Shown piece after piece: positions 48,235 through 61,627 of a DNA stretch of 64,000 bases (its first letter is position 1; every line of letters begins with the position of its first letter). The position numbers and the translations under genes were made by a program. Source of the stretch: Sphagnum magellanicum (Eukaryota; Streptophyta; Sphagnopsida; Sphagnales; Sphagnaceae); NCBI GenBank assembly GCA_021904315.1, contig CM038910.1, positions 20,780,256 to 20,844,255 of the forward strand, read 5' to 3'. The notes below the pieces were generated by a model, which saw nothing but the letters and a program-made list of their open reading frames with translations, was not told the origin of the DNA and made no database searches.

Positions 48235-49100
48235 ACAGTTCAGTACCATGCACATTAATGAAGTTGCTGAAGTGGGAGGGAAGTGCACGTAGTTTCCCAG
48301 CACTTGGAAATTAGTGAATTTGGAGTTTGGGTGGTGAAAAAACAAAACCCCAGATGGACTGTTTTGTGCATTCTATTCCCGTACATGTGTAACAGGTTTG
48401 CCCAAAACTTAATTCTTACATAACAAACAAAAAAGTTGAAAAACATGAGCCCATAAAGATATCCATAAAGTCACCCTGTCGTCACCCTGTCTTTGGACCT
48501 CCTTTCACCCCGAACCCCTCTTTCAACCTCAAATCAGTGGTATCCACAAAGTAATGAAATTGCATTAAATCTGGGTATGAAATGTTGAAATTTAGTATTT
48601 CAATGCACAGAGTTTGAAAATAATTATAGTAGCGGTACATGTAGGAGCAATGAAAATATATGTAACAACACTGGAGGCGCTTAGGAGAAAGGAAAGAGGG
48701 GTGAAGACGGGATGAAGTCAGATGACCACAAAAATTGATGGTTTTCTGAGTTTCACCCTCTTAATGGTAATGTACTTTTTTTGCAGCTTGCTTTTTAGGC
48801 TCACCCCCTTTATAACCAAATTTGGGCTTCCCTGCTGTGCTCCTCACTATATGGATACCTTTAATGTATTCTGTCAATGTCCAAGTTCCACACCCCATGT
48901 GACGAGTGCTTCTTCAAGGAAATGACTTATGCGGCCTAATGGCTATCACTCACTCATAGAAAGATGTAAAAAAAATGGCAATCATCCTAGAAAGATTTCA
49001 GTGATTCTCGTTACAAGCGAGATATGAAACATAAAGATTTAGTCATCCTTCTAAAATTCTTTGTGCACACTCAAAACTAAATATAGAATCTAGCAATCTC
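48235..49100 (-). repeat. Inverted partial copy of element R
   Basis: Reverse complement of the R right half: it runs from CATTAATGAAGTTG and CCAAGTGCT-type words through the AAAGACAGGGTG box (48470-48500) to the AAGATTTAGTCATCC region. It is the only inverted R copy in the window and lies just 5' of gene B's upstream region. Confidence 0.65.
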
Positions 49101-49493
49101 AGAAAAAACATTTTTTCTCTTCTTCTTCGAATTTCGACTTCTTCTCTTCAAACACGACCTTCTTCTTCTTCTTCTCCCAGACACAATCTTCTTGCATGTC
49201 CTCTCTCTTCTATCATTGAAACGCAGTCTCCTCCAGACACTCAAAGCCTGAGTCTTCTCCTTCTCACTACAAGTTTTCCTTCTCTAGCACAAAAATCTGC
49301 GAAGCAAGTTCCTAGGGTTTTTCCAAACAGAAAATCCCAGCTTGCAGAGAGATATGCGAGACCTATTGTGAAGCAGCAATCAAAAGCGGGGAATAAGAAA
49401 AAACTCTTTCTTGATGATCTAGCAAGCTTTTCTTATATCAGCAGATCTCAGACTTCATTATTTGGATTCAGCTGTGGTGGGAACAACAGTTAA
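49035..49493 (+). other. Open frame without ATG, unidentified
   Basis: It is open from after TAA at 49032-49034 to TAA at 49491-49493. From about 49110 it is not repeat-derived: a CTT-rich Ser/Leu stretch, then a basic part ending KKKLFLDDLASFSYISRSQT and FGFSCGGNNS. The pyrimidine-rich start (49107-49270) also looks like a plant 5' leader. It may be an internal exon or chance; no family recognised. Confidence 0.25.
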
Positions 49494-49499
49494 AATATC

Positions 49500-51480
49500 T
49501 TCCCAATACATGAGGAGGAAAAAAATCAATTTTGGGGTGTTGAAAATTTGGAGAATTAATCGCAAGGAAAACAGCAAATTTAGTTGAAATTGCAATGAAG
49601 AAAAAAGATTTGTCCCAAATGTCTGTGCGGAATTGTCATTGAAAAACAAAACATGAATGAGAATCACCACATTGAGCAGCCTTCAGCAAACGTGGTGTTT
49701 TTATACATGTAGTTTATGGTTGCAGAGCCATGACACATGTGTGGTTTGTGTTGCCATTAGAGCATGTCTACCCAACACCTGCAAACACCCCTTTTCATTA
49801 AATCTTGCAGCAGGATAGCGTAAATCCTGCTGCGCTCTTGAATTGGTGTCCATTTTGCAGTGGTTTTTTAACCCCTTTAAAATCTTTTTGCTACTACGGA
49901 TTTGCACAGTGACTGTTACTCGTCCAGATGTAGAGACATAAATGGTCTTTGAGTGTTTAAAGGGACTTTTATGACGTTTATGGGTTGGGGACAGTGATCA
50001 TTAAACACTATTATATTTTTAAATAAAGGAGTTGTTTACAGTTTTGGGGTGGAGATGCCCTAAGCCCTCACTGTCAGCCTGCATGTGCATCATGCTGCCA
50101 GGCCATATCTGAATCCCTCATCACCTGCTGCAAATGAGCTGCAAGGAACCTTATCTTTAATCGTTCAAAGGAAATGCAAGCATTCCTTCTGTTACCAGTC
50201 TTGTTACACTTAGTGATACTTCCATATTTGATGTCTTACATTCCCTTTAGTAAAGAACGAGTGTGAACCCCGTGCCTAATGCACGGGTGTGTGCCACCTA
50301 AGATGCCACCTAGGTGCTTCGGTCACCCACTTACCTTGGGGTTACACCCCTTTGTGGAGTCCAGCAAAATCTGGCATGGGGCCTTCTGCTTCACAGAATG
50401 GACCATTTTGAAGGAGTGAAATGCCTTGTGGCCATGGAAACTCAATTAAATTGCTATTAGGTGCTCACCCAAGGCTTTGCTGGGAGCTAGAAGGATTTTT
50501 TTTTTCATTTTTCTCTCGTTCCCAATGTGTTCCCTTTAAGTTCTCAATGGGTTCCAATATGTTGCCCAAGTTCCCAATGTATTCCCCAACATATTCTCCA
50601 TAGCATCTCACTTTAATCCCATATGCTTTGGCAAATTGTTGTCCTCCTTTCACCCATATGGGTGGGCCAAAGGGGAGGAACTCAATACTTCAAAATAGAA
50701 ATTCAACCTACTTCTAACTTTTAAAAAATAATCCATTGTCCTACTGAAAGAACTTGACTCATTTCGAATTTTTAAAATTCAAGGGTTTAGATTCGATTCC
50801 AATTATTGCAAAAGGTTAATCCCACTATCTGTTCCTAGGCCCAATTCCATTTAGAAAGGACTAGGTTTAGGTCTAGGTCAAAAAAGCCTAAACCTCTTGT
50901 TTTAACCCTTAAAATTGAAGAACCTACCAACACTCGCAAGAAACCCTAACCACCTAACCACATAGCTGCTTGCCCTAGTGGGCTCACCATGTTCCTAGGT
51001 GGAATAGGCCTAATTCCATAGTACAAAATTCACCAAAGGTTATTATTGGGTGATGAAAAAGGAATCATTTAGTGAGACAATTGACTTTCATCTAGTTCAA
51101 TATTTGGTTGCAAGTTGGGAAATGCAACTCTAGACTCTATATGTGCAACAACTAGAGGTAATGCCAAATCAAATTTGAGTTGGAATATTTGGACTAAATC
51201 TGAAATAATTGTAACAACTCCTCACAAAATACCTCCAGGTCTAATTCACCCCTTCTTGTGATTACTTAAGTATAGGTTTTTCCAGGTTGTGGCTCTATAT
51301 TATTTAAATTCTGTAGCTTGCAGTGGCCCCACATATGTTAGTCTTATGATCAATTCATTCGTTCTTGACAAAGGCCTTGGCTTGGCCGGTAGATGCCGTA
51401 TGTGCCTTGTTAATCACCAAACCACAGCGCAAGATGCACTCATGTATGCCTTCTTTGTCCCTCTCTTACTTAACACAAAT
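49500..51480. other. Mostly single-copy stretch without recognisable genes
   Basis: Short frames only. 50410-50660 contains decayed relatives of the R right end (GTTCTCAATGGGTTCC and CCCATATGCTTTG words). A GC-rich perfect hairpin CCCGTGC-ctaat-GCACGGG is at 50269-50287. Confidence 0.4.
50269..50287. repeat. GC-rich perfect hairpin
   Basis: CCCGTGC, a 5-base loop (CTAAT), then GCACGGG. It is isolated in AT-rich sequence. Such short GC hairpins occur near Helitron 3' ends and in small plant repeats, but no 5' TC end or other Helitron mark was identified. Confidence 0.5.
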
Positions 51481-54400
51481 TGAAGGGTTGCACCCTCATT
51501 TCCCCCAAGACCACCTCCAAGATGTTGGTTTTCACCTTCTTTATCCCTATATCATCCGACACACATTAAAGAGTGCATGTTTTTTTTCACCAAGGACACG
51601 GTGGTGTAAGATGTTAGTACACGGCCATAATGAACCAACACCCACCAGCTTACCATCCATTAAATGCCTAATATTACTAAATTAATATTTGGTTTCACCT
51701 TGGTAACCAATACTCTAGGAAATAGGTTTCATATATAGGTACATAGGTATCAAAACATGTAACTACAAGGCAAGTAGGTGGACTATAGTTTATACATTCA
51801 TAAGAAGGGTTGTTTTGATTACTTACCTACTACCAATCGGCCATAGTGAACCAACACCCACCAGTGCACCATCCACTAGATGCCTTTTATGATTTAGTCG
51901 TGGATGATTCTCAACTGAGTTACTACCCGGTTGCATCTTGGTAACCCATTCTATAAGAAGTAGGTCTAACATAGAAACAAGTAAGTAACAAAATAAGGGA
52001 CTACTAAGTATGTAGATAGTTTGTACATAGTATGTAGGGGTTGTTTTTACTATCTACCTAGTTGGTAGGTAGTAAATAAACCAATTGAGCTAACCACCAT
52101 GATTAGATAAGGAACTGGAACCTAACAAAAAACTGTTTCTTGATCACATATCATCATCCTTGATGGTGCATTAATGGGTGCTGGTTCATTGCGGCCCAAA
52201 CAACCTACTTGTGGGTTGTTAGTAGGTAGGTAATGAACAATTTTTTTTTTTGAGCTAACCACCATGGTTAGCAAAGGAGCTGGCACCCAAAAAAAAACTT
52301 GTTTTTTTTATCACGTACCATCCATCCTTCATGGTGCACTGGTGGGTGCTAATTGAATGTGTGAAAGTGTGTCTCCCTAAAGGCTAACATTGTTTTAATA
52401 ACCTAAAAAAAATTTGTCACTTTACTTCCAAGTTTACTCACCTATGTTTTCAAGCCTTGGGTGAACCAACACCTACACTGGTATGTACCTTATGTTGATG
52501 ATAGATTCGATACATATTAATTCAAATTTTCCTTGTTAAAAATTTGGGGAAATTTCCTTTGATATGTTTGAAATTTCTGACTAATTTTAGTTTGACTTTG
52601 CCATTTGGCAAGTGGATAGATCTCATGTAGATGCTTAGTACTATATTGCTAGCCATTGCATCTATTGGATATAGGAATACAACGCAAAATTGTTTCATGT
52701 CCTCATACTTGTTTTATTATCCTAATAAAAAGAAGCAACAATATTTGAATGACGAGTGTCTATCTTTAACTATTTTTAAGCCCTCCCATGACTTGAGGTA
52801 TTTGTCAACAAGTGGAAGGTACTGTACATGTTGAAGGTTTTGGTGTCTAAAGATAATCACTTTTCCCACTTCAAGATGTGAGGAAATTTCCCTATTTTCT
52901 AGAATGCTAGAAAAACCCTATTCAAGCCTAAAGGTAGATAGTCATTTCTTCTACCTTAATAAGTGGGAAATTCCCCCAATATTTCTAGTTTGGGTGATTG
53001 GCTTGAAAGTCCCAAGAAAGGTTTTTAAATACCACGAGCCTCCTTGTTTACTTATTTGTTCTCTCCTTCTTGCTTTGCCTCAAAATCTCATCTCTTTTAT
53101 TAACTTCTCTACATTTATGTTTTCAAATTGTTGAATTTTTTAATTCTCCCTGTGCAGAAAACTTTCAAGACAAATGGTGAAGTGTCAAATGAGTCAACAC
53201 CTCAAAAAAAATTGTTTTAACACTTGGAGTGTTGAAACTAACATTAACATATGGTATCCCGAGACGATATGAGGGTCTCCAAATGCAAGTTCAACATTTT
53301 TTGGGTTATCTTCAGGCTCTAACATTAGTCCATGGTCAAATTCATGAATGCATAGTTGTAAGAACCAGGGTGAACGAACACCTACACTAGTACCTTCAAC
53401 TTCATGAAGGGAACCCCATGGGGAAAGGTGACACTTGCAACCACATCAACGGAGTCATGAGTCAAGAAATACAAAGGTGGAAGAAGACACCATGTCCTCA
53501 TCATGCCAAAAAAATTCAAGTAGCACCATTCAAATTTAAGATTATAATCAATATTACCTTGCTTGCTAGCTACACAAGAGTTCCTATGTTTGGTAATGGC
53601 CCATGAGATGGCCATGCCCACCTCAAAAGTAAAGGTCTAGTTTTGATGAACATCTTAGAACTAGCGTACTCCTTATCAAAGTTGAAGCATCATCTTTTAC
53701 CCCATAAGAAATAAGAAATGAAATTTCATAAAATATCCACTAGTTGTCTAGGAAAAGAAAAAATAATCATCACAAAGCTTTTGAGTGATAGGAACATCGT
53801 CTTTAAGCCTTAACAATAATTTTACCAGGAATAATGATTTCAAGGCTAGGAAGAGAAGATTTTTTGAAAGGCTTCCCATCTTTGCAAACCTAGAAGAATG
53901 TAGTCCATTTGGGAATATCTTTGGAGTAGGTCAACAAACAATGTTATAGAGGTTCAATGAAAGACTCTTAATAAACCTCGTATGAGGAGAAATCACCATA
54001 CACTTTAATTAGGAGCCAATAAGAATATCCCTATTGCAAGTTAACCAAGTAAAAATATCAACATTTGTGGGCTTAGAGCTATGCCAAAGATATGTGTGAT
54101 TTGTTGAAGAAAGAATATTCATTGTTATGTTCATTATTGATTCGTAATCAATGTTTTAGAGATTGGCATATAGGATGATGTTTCATACCGACATTGGAAA
54201 AAATGTTGGTTGAAAAATGTCTTCTTCTTTTGGTGCACATGATAGGCCTAAATGCCTATTCATATAGTTAGATAGTAGGAAGTAATCTAAGTTATTTTTT
54301 AGGATGATTCATAGTTGGTTGAAGAATGGAAGGAATGCACTAGTGTTGGAAGGTTTTCATTTTTTTTAAAAATCGTTTTTTAGGCTTTTATGTGAGAATT

Positions 54401-55900
54401 GGGTCGGTTTCTTGATTTTTTAAACAATTTAGTGTTGGAGAGAACCGACCTGGTTCTTAATATTTTTCAATATATATTATATTCTGTTTCTCAAGGTACT
54501 CGATTTTGACTCATTTGAGAATAGTTAGTTTTCAAAACCAATTTTCACCAATTCGATTTTCAATTTTGTTTAAAAATCATAAAAACAAGGAATTAAAAAA
54601 ATCCTACCTACTACATGTTGGAGTTTTTCATAAAGTGATCTTGCTTTGACCCTACTTGGAGCCTTTGTTTCATCCTTTAATCCTCTTCCAAGCTCTAAGC
54701 TCATTGTTGTAAAGTAATGATTTTTTTAAAAATATGAGAATAAAATGTTGAAACTTAGGATTTAACGTACATGGTTCAAAAACATTTATAGTTGCAGTAC
54801 AAGCAGCATCAGCAGTGAACGATATTCATTAGTTGAAAGTGATTAAAAAAAGACAAATAGGATGAAATTTAGAAATTGGGTTCTCGTTGAATTGCATTTA
54901 AGTCCATTGTATTTTTTTCATTAAATATTAAAAATTTGATCTCTTTATGATTTTATGATTGTTTTTTCTTTACTCTATGAAAACTCTACTACCTATTGGG
55001 CTGAGAATTGAACCTAGGTTTAGCCCATATGAGAACTCAAATCTCAATTTAAAAAAAAATCATTGAGACTAGTTTTAAAAAAAATAATCACCTAAAACTT
55101 GACATGTATTTTTTAAATTTATTTTATTATATACAAGGGTGAGAACCGAGATTGATATTTAAAACCGTATACGTTCCTTAGGTATCAAGTTTTTTTAACA
55201 AAAAAAACATGATCGATTCTCATGATGTTTAATTCTTAACTTAATGAGAATTAGAAAACTTGGTTTAAGCCCTTATGTGAAAAAAAAATGATAGTGGGTT
55301 GAATTTAGGGTGAGAACTAGCCCAAAATCCAAGGTGATTTTCACTTGATTCCTACAAACCATCCAACATTAAAATGCACCTAGACAACTAACAATGGGAT
55401 TCATATTTGCATCAAACCTATTGGTCCTTTCACTTTAAAACCATAATGTGTATTCATGGTGGATTTCAATATGATATTTATTGTATTGTTATATGATTTA
55501 GGACCTAACTCAGATAGAGGGGTGATTTGGATGTGTTGTACTATTCAAGCTATTTTTGTATTATGTGTTATATGTATGTTGATAATTATGGTTGTATGTG
55601 ACAACAAGAATGCATTACTATTGTTAGGAGTTTTGAGAACAATGAACCATTGTAAGCATTGACATAAGAGCACATGACATATCAACATTTTTTTTTGTAA
55701 CAAAGTGATGCAAAATTGCACCCAAAAAAATAAAAAGAAGACTATTTTTTTTGTAGATTCTTAAAATTTTCACCAAATTTGATTACACCTTCAAAAAGAG
55801 TTCACCATAGGTAAACAGGTTCCTAGTTTTAAGTCAGGTTTTTTCTGTGGGATTTCCTATTATTTCCACGGATGCTAGATACTTTTTAGGATGATGGCCA
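51480..55900. repeat. Repeat block T, copy 1
   Basis: Homologous to 13840-18050 in the same orientation, with an extra segment (about 52730-53340) and two inserted partial S pieces (51680-51800, 52190-52370). It lacks the 48-bp palindromic minisatellite present in copy 0. No gene recognised. Confidence 0.6.
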
Positions 55901-57570
55901 ATAGTACTCCATCACCAAAATGACCAAAAAAAAAGGCCGGTGAGGATCCTACCGGTCATAGACTCTGAGAGATTTGAACATTAATTGGCCCAGAACTTGG
56001 AACCCCTGGACACTGACAAGCATGTGGGTTTTCATACAGGACTCCAAACCAGTCATTTGTTTTTCATTTTTTAAGTTTCCCGGAACTGGAAAATATCCTC
56101 GTGGACACAGATTCAGTCATAATTCGCCTAACTGGCGATACATTTCTCTACGAGCATTACAAACGTAGCCAGTAGGCATAGTTGTGGTGACTCCCTCCTT
56201 AAAAAGGGGCACAATCTGGCGAATTGATTTTCAGAAAAAGGGAGATTTTCACCAGAAAATTTGGGCAGTGTTGCCTGTTGGCGATTTTTTGCCAAAAAAA
56301 AGAAAAGCCTGGCTCATTTCCAAGTGCTGGTAATTCACTTGCAGTCACCTCTAGCACTTCACCAACTTCCTCAATTTGCATTGGACATGACTGAGAGCTG
56401 CATTGTTTCTGATACAATTCATCAGATCAGATGGATTGATGTAATGCACTCATGTTTGTCTGAAACTGAAATATTAGTTAACATTTGTCAAAGAATGCTA
56501 CATAGGTCCTTTTGGGGTTTTTTGGCAAATTTTGAATATTTCCAGGGAAATTGTTAAAAGTTGCCACGTTTAGGTATTACATTCATAAAAGTTATCAATG
56601 CAGTATAAGATTTTGAAAAAAAATTTACAACCCATCTAGGATAGAAATTTTTACATTGGGTGACTTTCAAAATGTGAGGGGTTTTCTCTTTTGGGTTGGG
56701 CCACTCATAATGGCTCAATCGAAAAAAAAAAAAAACTTCAACTTGATAGGCATCCCCAGTGCCCATCTAATTCCCATACCCACATAGCAAGGTCTTTCAT
56801 GTTGAAAAATAATTATTTATTTTAGAAAATTATGAAAGTTAAAGTTCATCACATCAAAATTTAATATATTGAAATTGGGTTAAATTTTTGAGAATTCAAA
56901 AATATTTTTTCTGAAATTGGTACATTTCTATGGTTAATTTTATGTGTGCACAGAGAATTTTAGAAGGATGATTGAATGTTTATACTTCATATCTCGCTTA
57001 TAACAAGACTTAGTGAAATCTTTATAGGGATGATTGCCATTTTTTTACATCTTTTTCTGAGTGATAGCCACTACGCTGCATAAGTGATTTCCTTCAAGAA
57101 GCACTGGTCACATGGAGTGTGGAACTTGGAGATTGACAGAATGCATTAACGATACAGATAAAGTAAGGAACACAGCAGCAGAAGCCTAAGTTTGGTTATA
57201 AAGGGGGTGAGCATAAAAAGAAACCTGCATAAAAAGTACCTTACCATTAAGGGGGTGAAACTCAGAAAACCATCAATTTTTGTGGCGATCTGACTTCATC
57301 CCGTCTTCACCCCTCTTTCCTTTCTCCTAAAGGCCTCTAGTGTTGTTACATATATTTTCATTGCTCCCATATGTACCCTTACTATAATTATTCTCAAACC
57401 TGTGCATTAAATTACTAAATTTCAACATTTCATACCCAGATTTAATGCAATTTCATTACTTTGTGGATACCACTGACTTGAGGTTGAAAGAGGGGTTTGG
57501 TGGTGAAAGGAGGCCCAAAGACAGGGTGAAGACAGGGTGACTTTATGGATATCTGTATAAGCTATGTCGG
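55900..57570 (+). repeat. Repeat element R, copy 4 (internally deleted)
   Basis: The left end is as in copy 3, with a damaged hAT-like MITE at about 56048-56308. About 0.7 kb is missing after 56490 relative to R copies 2 and 3. The right side joins directly to the GTCGGGGTAATAGGGTTTTG stretch and then to the flank of unit C. Confidence 0.6.
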
Positions 57571-58784
57571 GGTAATAGGGTTTTGTGGATTTTTGTTGTT
57601 CCCATCAAGTTTTCACTTTGTTCTCATCAAGTTCACAATGGGTTCCCCAAGGTGTTTCAAGTAGGACCTCACTTTGTCCCATATGCTTTGCCCAACTTCA
57701 TCCTCTTGGAATTGGGGGCAAACATTGGACTTATTGTTTGAGGTGAATACTTCTGTATCCAGGGAGTCTCCAAAGTTTGGTCAATTGTCCGGGATGGGAA
57801 TATCAAAGAGACTCATGCAAAATTAAATTTTGAACTTGAAATGCACCATGAACAAATTAATAAGCATCATACTAAGTATGGAATTTTAGTGAGTTCGGCT
57901 AATGAAAAGGCCCAAACATCTAGCCATATGGTGGTTTCGCTTCAAAAACACCCTCATGTTGTAAATGTAGTCATCTAGTAATGGTGGCAGACTATTACAC
58001 TAATCTGGTTACAATGTCCCAATAAAAAGCACACTAATAACATTTTATGCATAGGGGAAGCCACAAGGCACCCTAGTCAAGGGTTCCTGTTGTGCCACCC
58101 CAGGGTGGAGCTCAAGGTCCACAATAGGAACCTCTGACAAAGGCACCTTCATGATGGTAACAACTGAGGTAAGTGTGTTTGAAACAGAGTTAATAACAAA
58201 AAAAAAAACGCCTGAAGCAAGGGATCTTTCATGGCATAAAACATTTCCCATCCAAGGCTTTTCACAAACTTGTCCCTTTAAGTCCTATTACGTAAAGTAA
58301 TCCACCCTTCAAATACACTATAAAGATTTTCTGAGCTCATCCTCATCACATGTTCTACCGTGATTTTTTCGGGCCCTTCTGGTGTGGAGGAAAAAAAGTT
58401 TAGTTAAAAGTATTCTTCATTGTGTTGAGAAGATTTTAACTATTCTCACACCGATAAAAGGATAAATAATAATAAACCAAAATCACAATCCTTTGAACAG
58501 GTGAGGGAGCATGGTCTCCATCTCTTTGAGCACATCGCTCACAAAGAACTACATGTTACACCATCTGGATGAGCCATTTGCAATCCACCTTTACCAACTT
58601 TGTACGATCCTGGATCCAAGTGCACTTCCCTACATTGCACACAAGAATTAGACAACTCGGGAACAAAAATATACTTCGTCTAACAACTTGTCTCCAGGAG
58701 CATAAAACTATTCAATTTCCTGGCTTTGGAGATGGACATGAAAGCAACCACCAATATTTCCAGAGCACATGACAAGCACATAAT

Positions 58785-61565
58785 AGTCACACTTGTATTT
58801 GTTGGCACCATCCAACAGTTCAGTATCTGTGAATTGAGCAAGAGCATCCTCCATGGACTTAACATTGCCTTTGATATCCACATGAAGATCCATCATGGGT
58901 TCCTATCGATCAGATTCATGCAGGCAGTGTATACACTTTACCTGACAGCAGAACATCAGAATAGCACCCACATTAACACTCTTCCTCCCCTCCATCTCCA
59001 AGGTTTAAATAGGATTAACTAGTTCTAGAATAATATGAATGTCTGATCAAACAGAAGGACCAAGCAGATCCAGACTACAGAAATCCATGGCACATCAGAT
59101 GGACATATGTATGTAGTGCGTACGTCAACCAGAGTACAGCACTTTCTGCATTGGAAAGATATATTCACTCTAGTCTTGGGACTAATACCTGTGACTGCAG
59201 ACACCCACTAAAATAGTGGTGAATAAGTGTCATGTCTTGAATGGAATCATCACGAGACTTTTCCGCCACAACCTTGACCATGCAAATCATTTGCATCAGG
59301 TCAATAAAAGACCTGAAATCACACATACAATTCATATGTGCTCAGCATGTCTCATCTTTGCAGCTCTCAGGTTAGACATTTAGAAACTCTAGAAATCCTA
59401 GACAGTACATACTCCCACAACTGGCCCTTTCTGTTTCTTGAAGAAAACCCTCTTTCTCATGTGAATTGACCTACTGGACCCGATTGTTCAGTTGGAAGTG
59501 ACTGGAAGACAATAGACCTCAGGCCCATTTACAACATTCAATTCCAACCAAAACTTTGCAAGGAAACAAATTATTTGTATCATCCTTCTTGGCATAAACT
59601 AGGGTCCATGAGGTGGCAGATTCCCTACTATCTTCTGCTCAGATGGGATTGAAAAGCAGTAAATTAGCAGATCTATATTGGAAACAACCTCACCTAACCA
59701 TGGCATTTGCAGGACAGAAGTACATCTATCTGAGAATACCAATATATTCTTCCAGCAGAAAGAGATGCATGTGTCCAAGAAATGCTGAGGAATTCCACCA
59801 ATACCACACCAACACCACCACCAATGAAACAAAGGATCCAGTAAAAGGGGGGGACTGTCACAACTAGTATGGATCTCCTCTTTACCTTATTCCACATGGT
59901 CCACATAATGATCCAGCATTTAACATGCTTCTGGGAGGCTTTTCCCTCTGCTTAATTCGCCCACCTCAACTGCAATCCACACTCTCTTCTTAAGAACCAT
60001 AAAGGCTACCCCAATACTGTCTGTGTGTTGGAAAGGGCAAAACCAAAAGTGGAAAGGGGCTTCCAGGTTAGTTTCTCCCAACAAACCTTGTTTGCCTTTG
60101 CACGGAGTTGCCCATTCGAGGTCACAGTCCAAGATGGCAGCTTTTGTTGCATCCGAGTTGCTCCATCAGGATTCAACAACACCTGTGCTGGTCATCCTAC
60201 TTCATTCAAATTTCTGGTGTCTGTGAAGTCAACAAAGACCCTATGATTCTCACTCCTTGAGATTCCAGGGCTATGCACCTCAGAGAATGTCTGACTATCA
60301 GTATCCAGGCTTCCAGGGCTGCCTGCTTCCGGACCATGGCATTCAAACTTGTGGACAGCAACCCAATGCTGCATTTGACATTCTGTACAACTGGACATCC
60401 CCCAAAAACACAACCAAATTGTACGTTCATGAACTGCATATATCATCATCAGCAAACCAATCACATCAAGGCCGTATGGGTATGACCCCACAATATGCTA
60501 ACACACATGATGACATTCCAGAGAAGCTCTAAGAACTGGACATCCCCAAAACACAACCAAATCAGGAGTTCATGAACTGCATGTAATATCATCACCAGCA
60601 AACCAAACACATCAATCAAGGCCATGGGTATGATCTCACAACGTCCCAACCCACATGATGACATTCCAGACAACCTCTGCCCATTCAACACAGTGTGTTT
60701 GAAAAATGCATACCAGTAATGTACCCACTTGCACTGCTTGCATCGTATGTTTTTTGATTTCCCACATGCAAAATAAAAATATCAACCTGCACCCATCTGC
60801 TGCTTCTTCTTAGGCTACACTGCGCTTGGTACTTCCCCCTGCTGCTGCTGTGCCTTGTCTACACTCTTAGTGTGGTTTGCTAGTTCCTCTGCCTGATTTC
60901 TGGGTTGAGCTTCCAACATCTGTTTCTTTTAAGGGTTAGCTTCTAGCTCAGCATTTTGCTGCTGCTGAAGATAAGCTGCTTCTTCCTCAGCCATTTTCTG
61001 GCTCTTAGCCTCCTCCTGCTCCTCAGCCTGTCTTCTCCTATCTGCAGCTTCATTCTCAGCCTGCTTCCTCCGTTCAATCTCCAATTCAGCTTGCTTCCTA
61101 GTGTGAGATTCTTCCCCTTCCCATTTCCTGTTTGCAGCTTCAAGCTCCACCTGCTTCCTAATGTGAGCTTCATCCTCTGCCTGTTTTCTGTTTGCAGCTT
61201 CAAACTCCGCTTGCTTCTTGTTTGCAGCTACAAGCTCCACCCGCTTCTTCTTGTTGACAGCTTCCATCTCTGCATGCTCTCTGAGTTTAGCTTCAGACTT
61301 CATCTGCTTTCTGTAGTCACCTTCTCCTCTTGCTCCTACTACTCCTCAACATCTGTGTTCGGTTCTGGAAATGTCTGACAGCTTCAACCTTTTGGATTCC
61401 TCTTCCCACCTACTGGGCTTGCTCCTCTATTGCCACGCACTGTAGCCTAAGAAACTCTTCTTCTCTCGCCTTGTTGGACTTCTGTGAGCACAATAATCAC
61501 ATCAAACTGACCGCTATAAGGAGAGCCAACAGCACAGCTGGGATCTCAGAAGAGGAGTCTACATT
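58785..61565 (-). pseudogene. Degraded plant UBP15/16-type ubiquitin-specific protease, copy C
   Basis: The best-preserved MYND end is here: SCTECQMQHWVAVHKFECHG near 60400-60330, with the C-x3-H-x3-C spacing of plant UBP MYND fingers. The exon 59312-59189 is open (DLMQMICMVK to FSGCLQSQ), with FGG changed to FSG. The next exon begins at 58941, but its 3' donor, CAGTATGTG in A and B, is altered to CTATTATGTG near 58785, so the splice site is lost. The membrane segment carries the same TGA (61499-61497) as A and B, and a TGA also follows the MYND part near 60190. It is a decayed copy with different later lesions from B. Confidence 0.7.
60929..61303 (-). CDS. Charged coiled-coil ORF within UBP-like locus C
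   Basis: 124 codons, same length and unit number as copy A, starting with ATG at 61303. Repeats are of the type QVELEAANRK, QAEDEAHIRK and QAELEIERRK. Substitutions relative to A are mostly conservative (E/K/A/R), so the helix-forming character is kept although the surrounding UBP-like locus is broken. This could mean recent duplication or residual selection. Confidence 0.4.
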   Translation of the reverse strand: MKSEAKLREHAEMEAVNKKKRVELVAANKKQAEFEAANRKQAEDEAHIRKQVELEAANRKWEGEESHTRKQAELEIERRKQAENEAADRRRQAEEQEEAKSQKMAEEEAAYLQQQQNAELEANP

Positions 61566-61627
61566 CTAAGAAATGGCATGTTTGGACAGAAACCCCAAGA
61601 TTCAATCCCTCTAGTGTACAGTCCTAC

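Noticed and set aside
50269-50287. Helitron 3' terminus or bacterial-type terminator
   Set aside because: It is a hairpin only: no CTRR end directly after it, no TC start found upstream, no T run, and the genome is nuclear.
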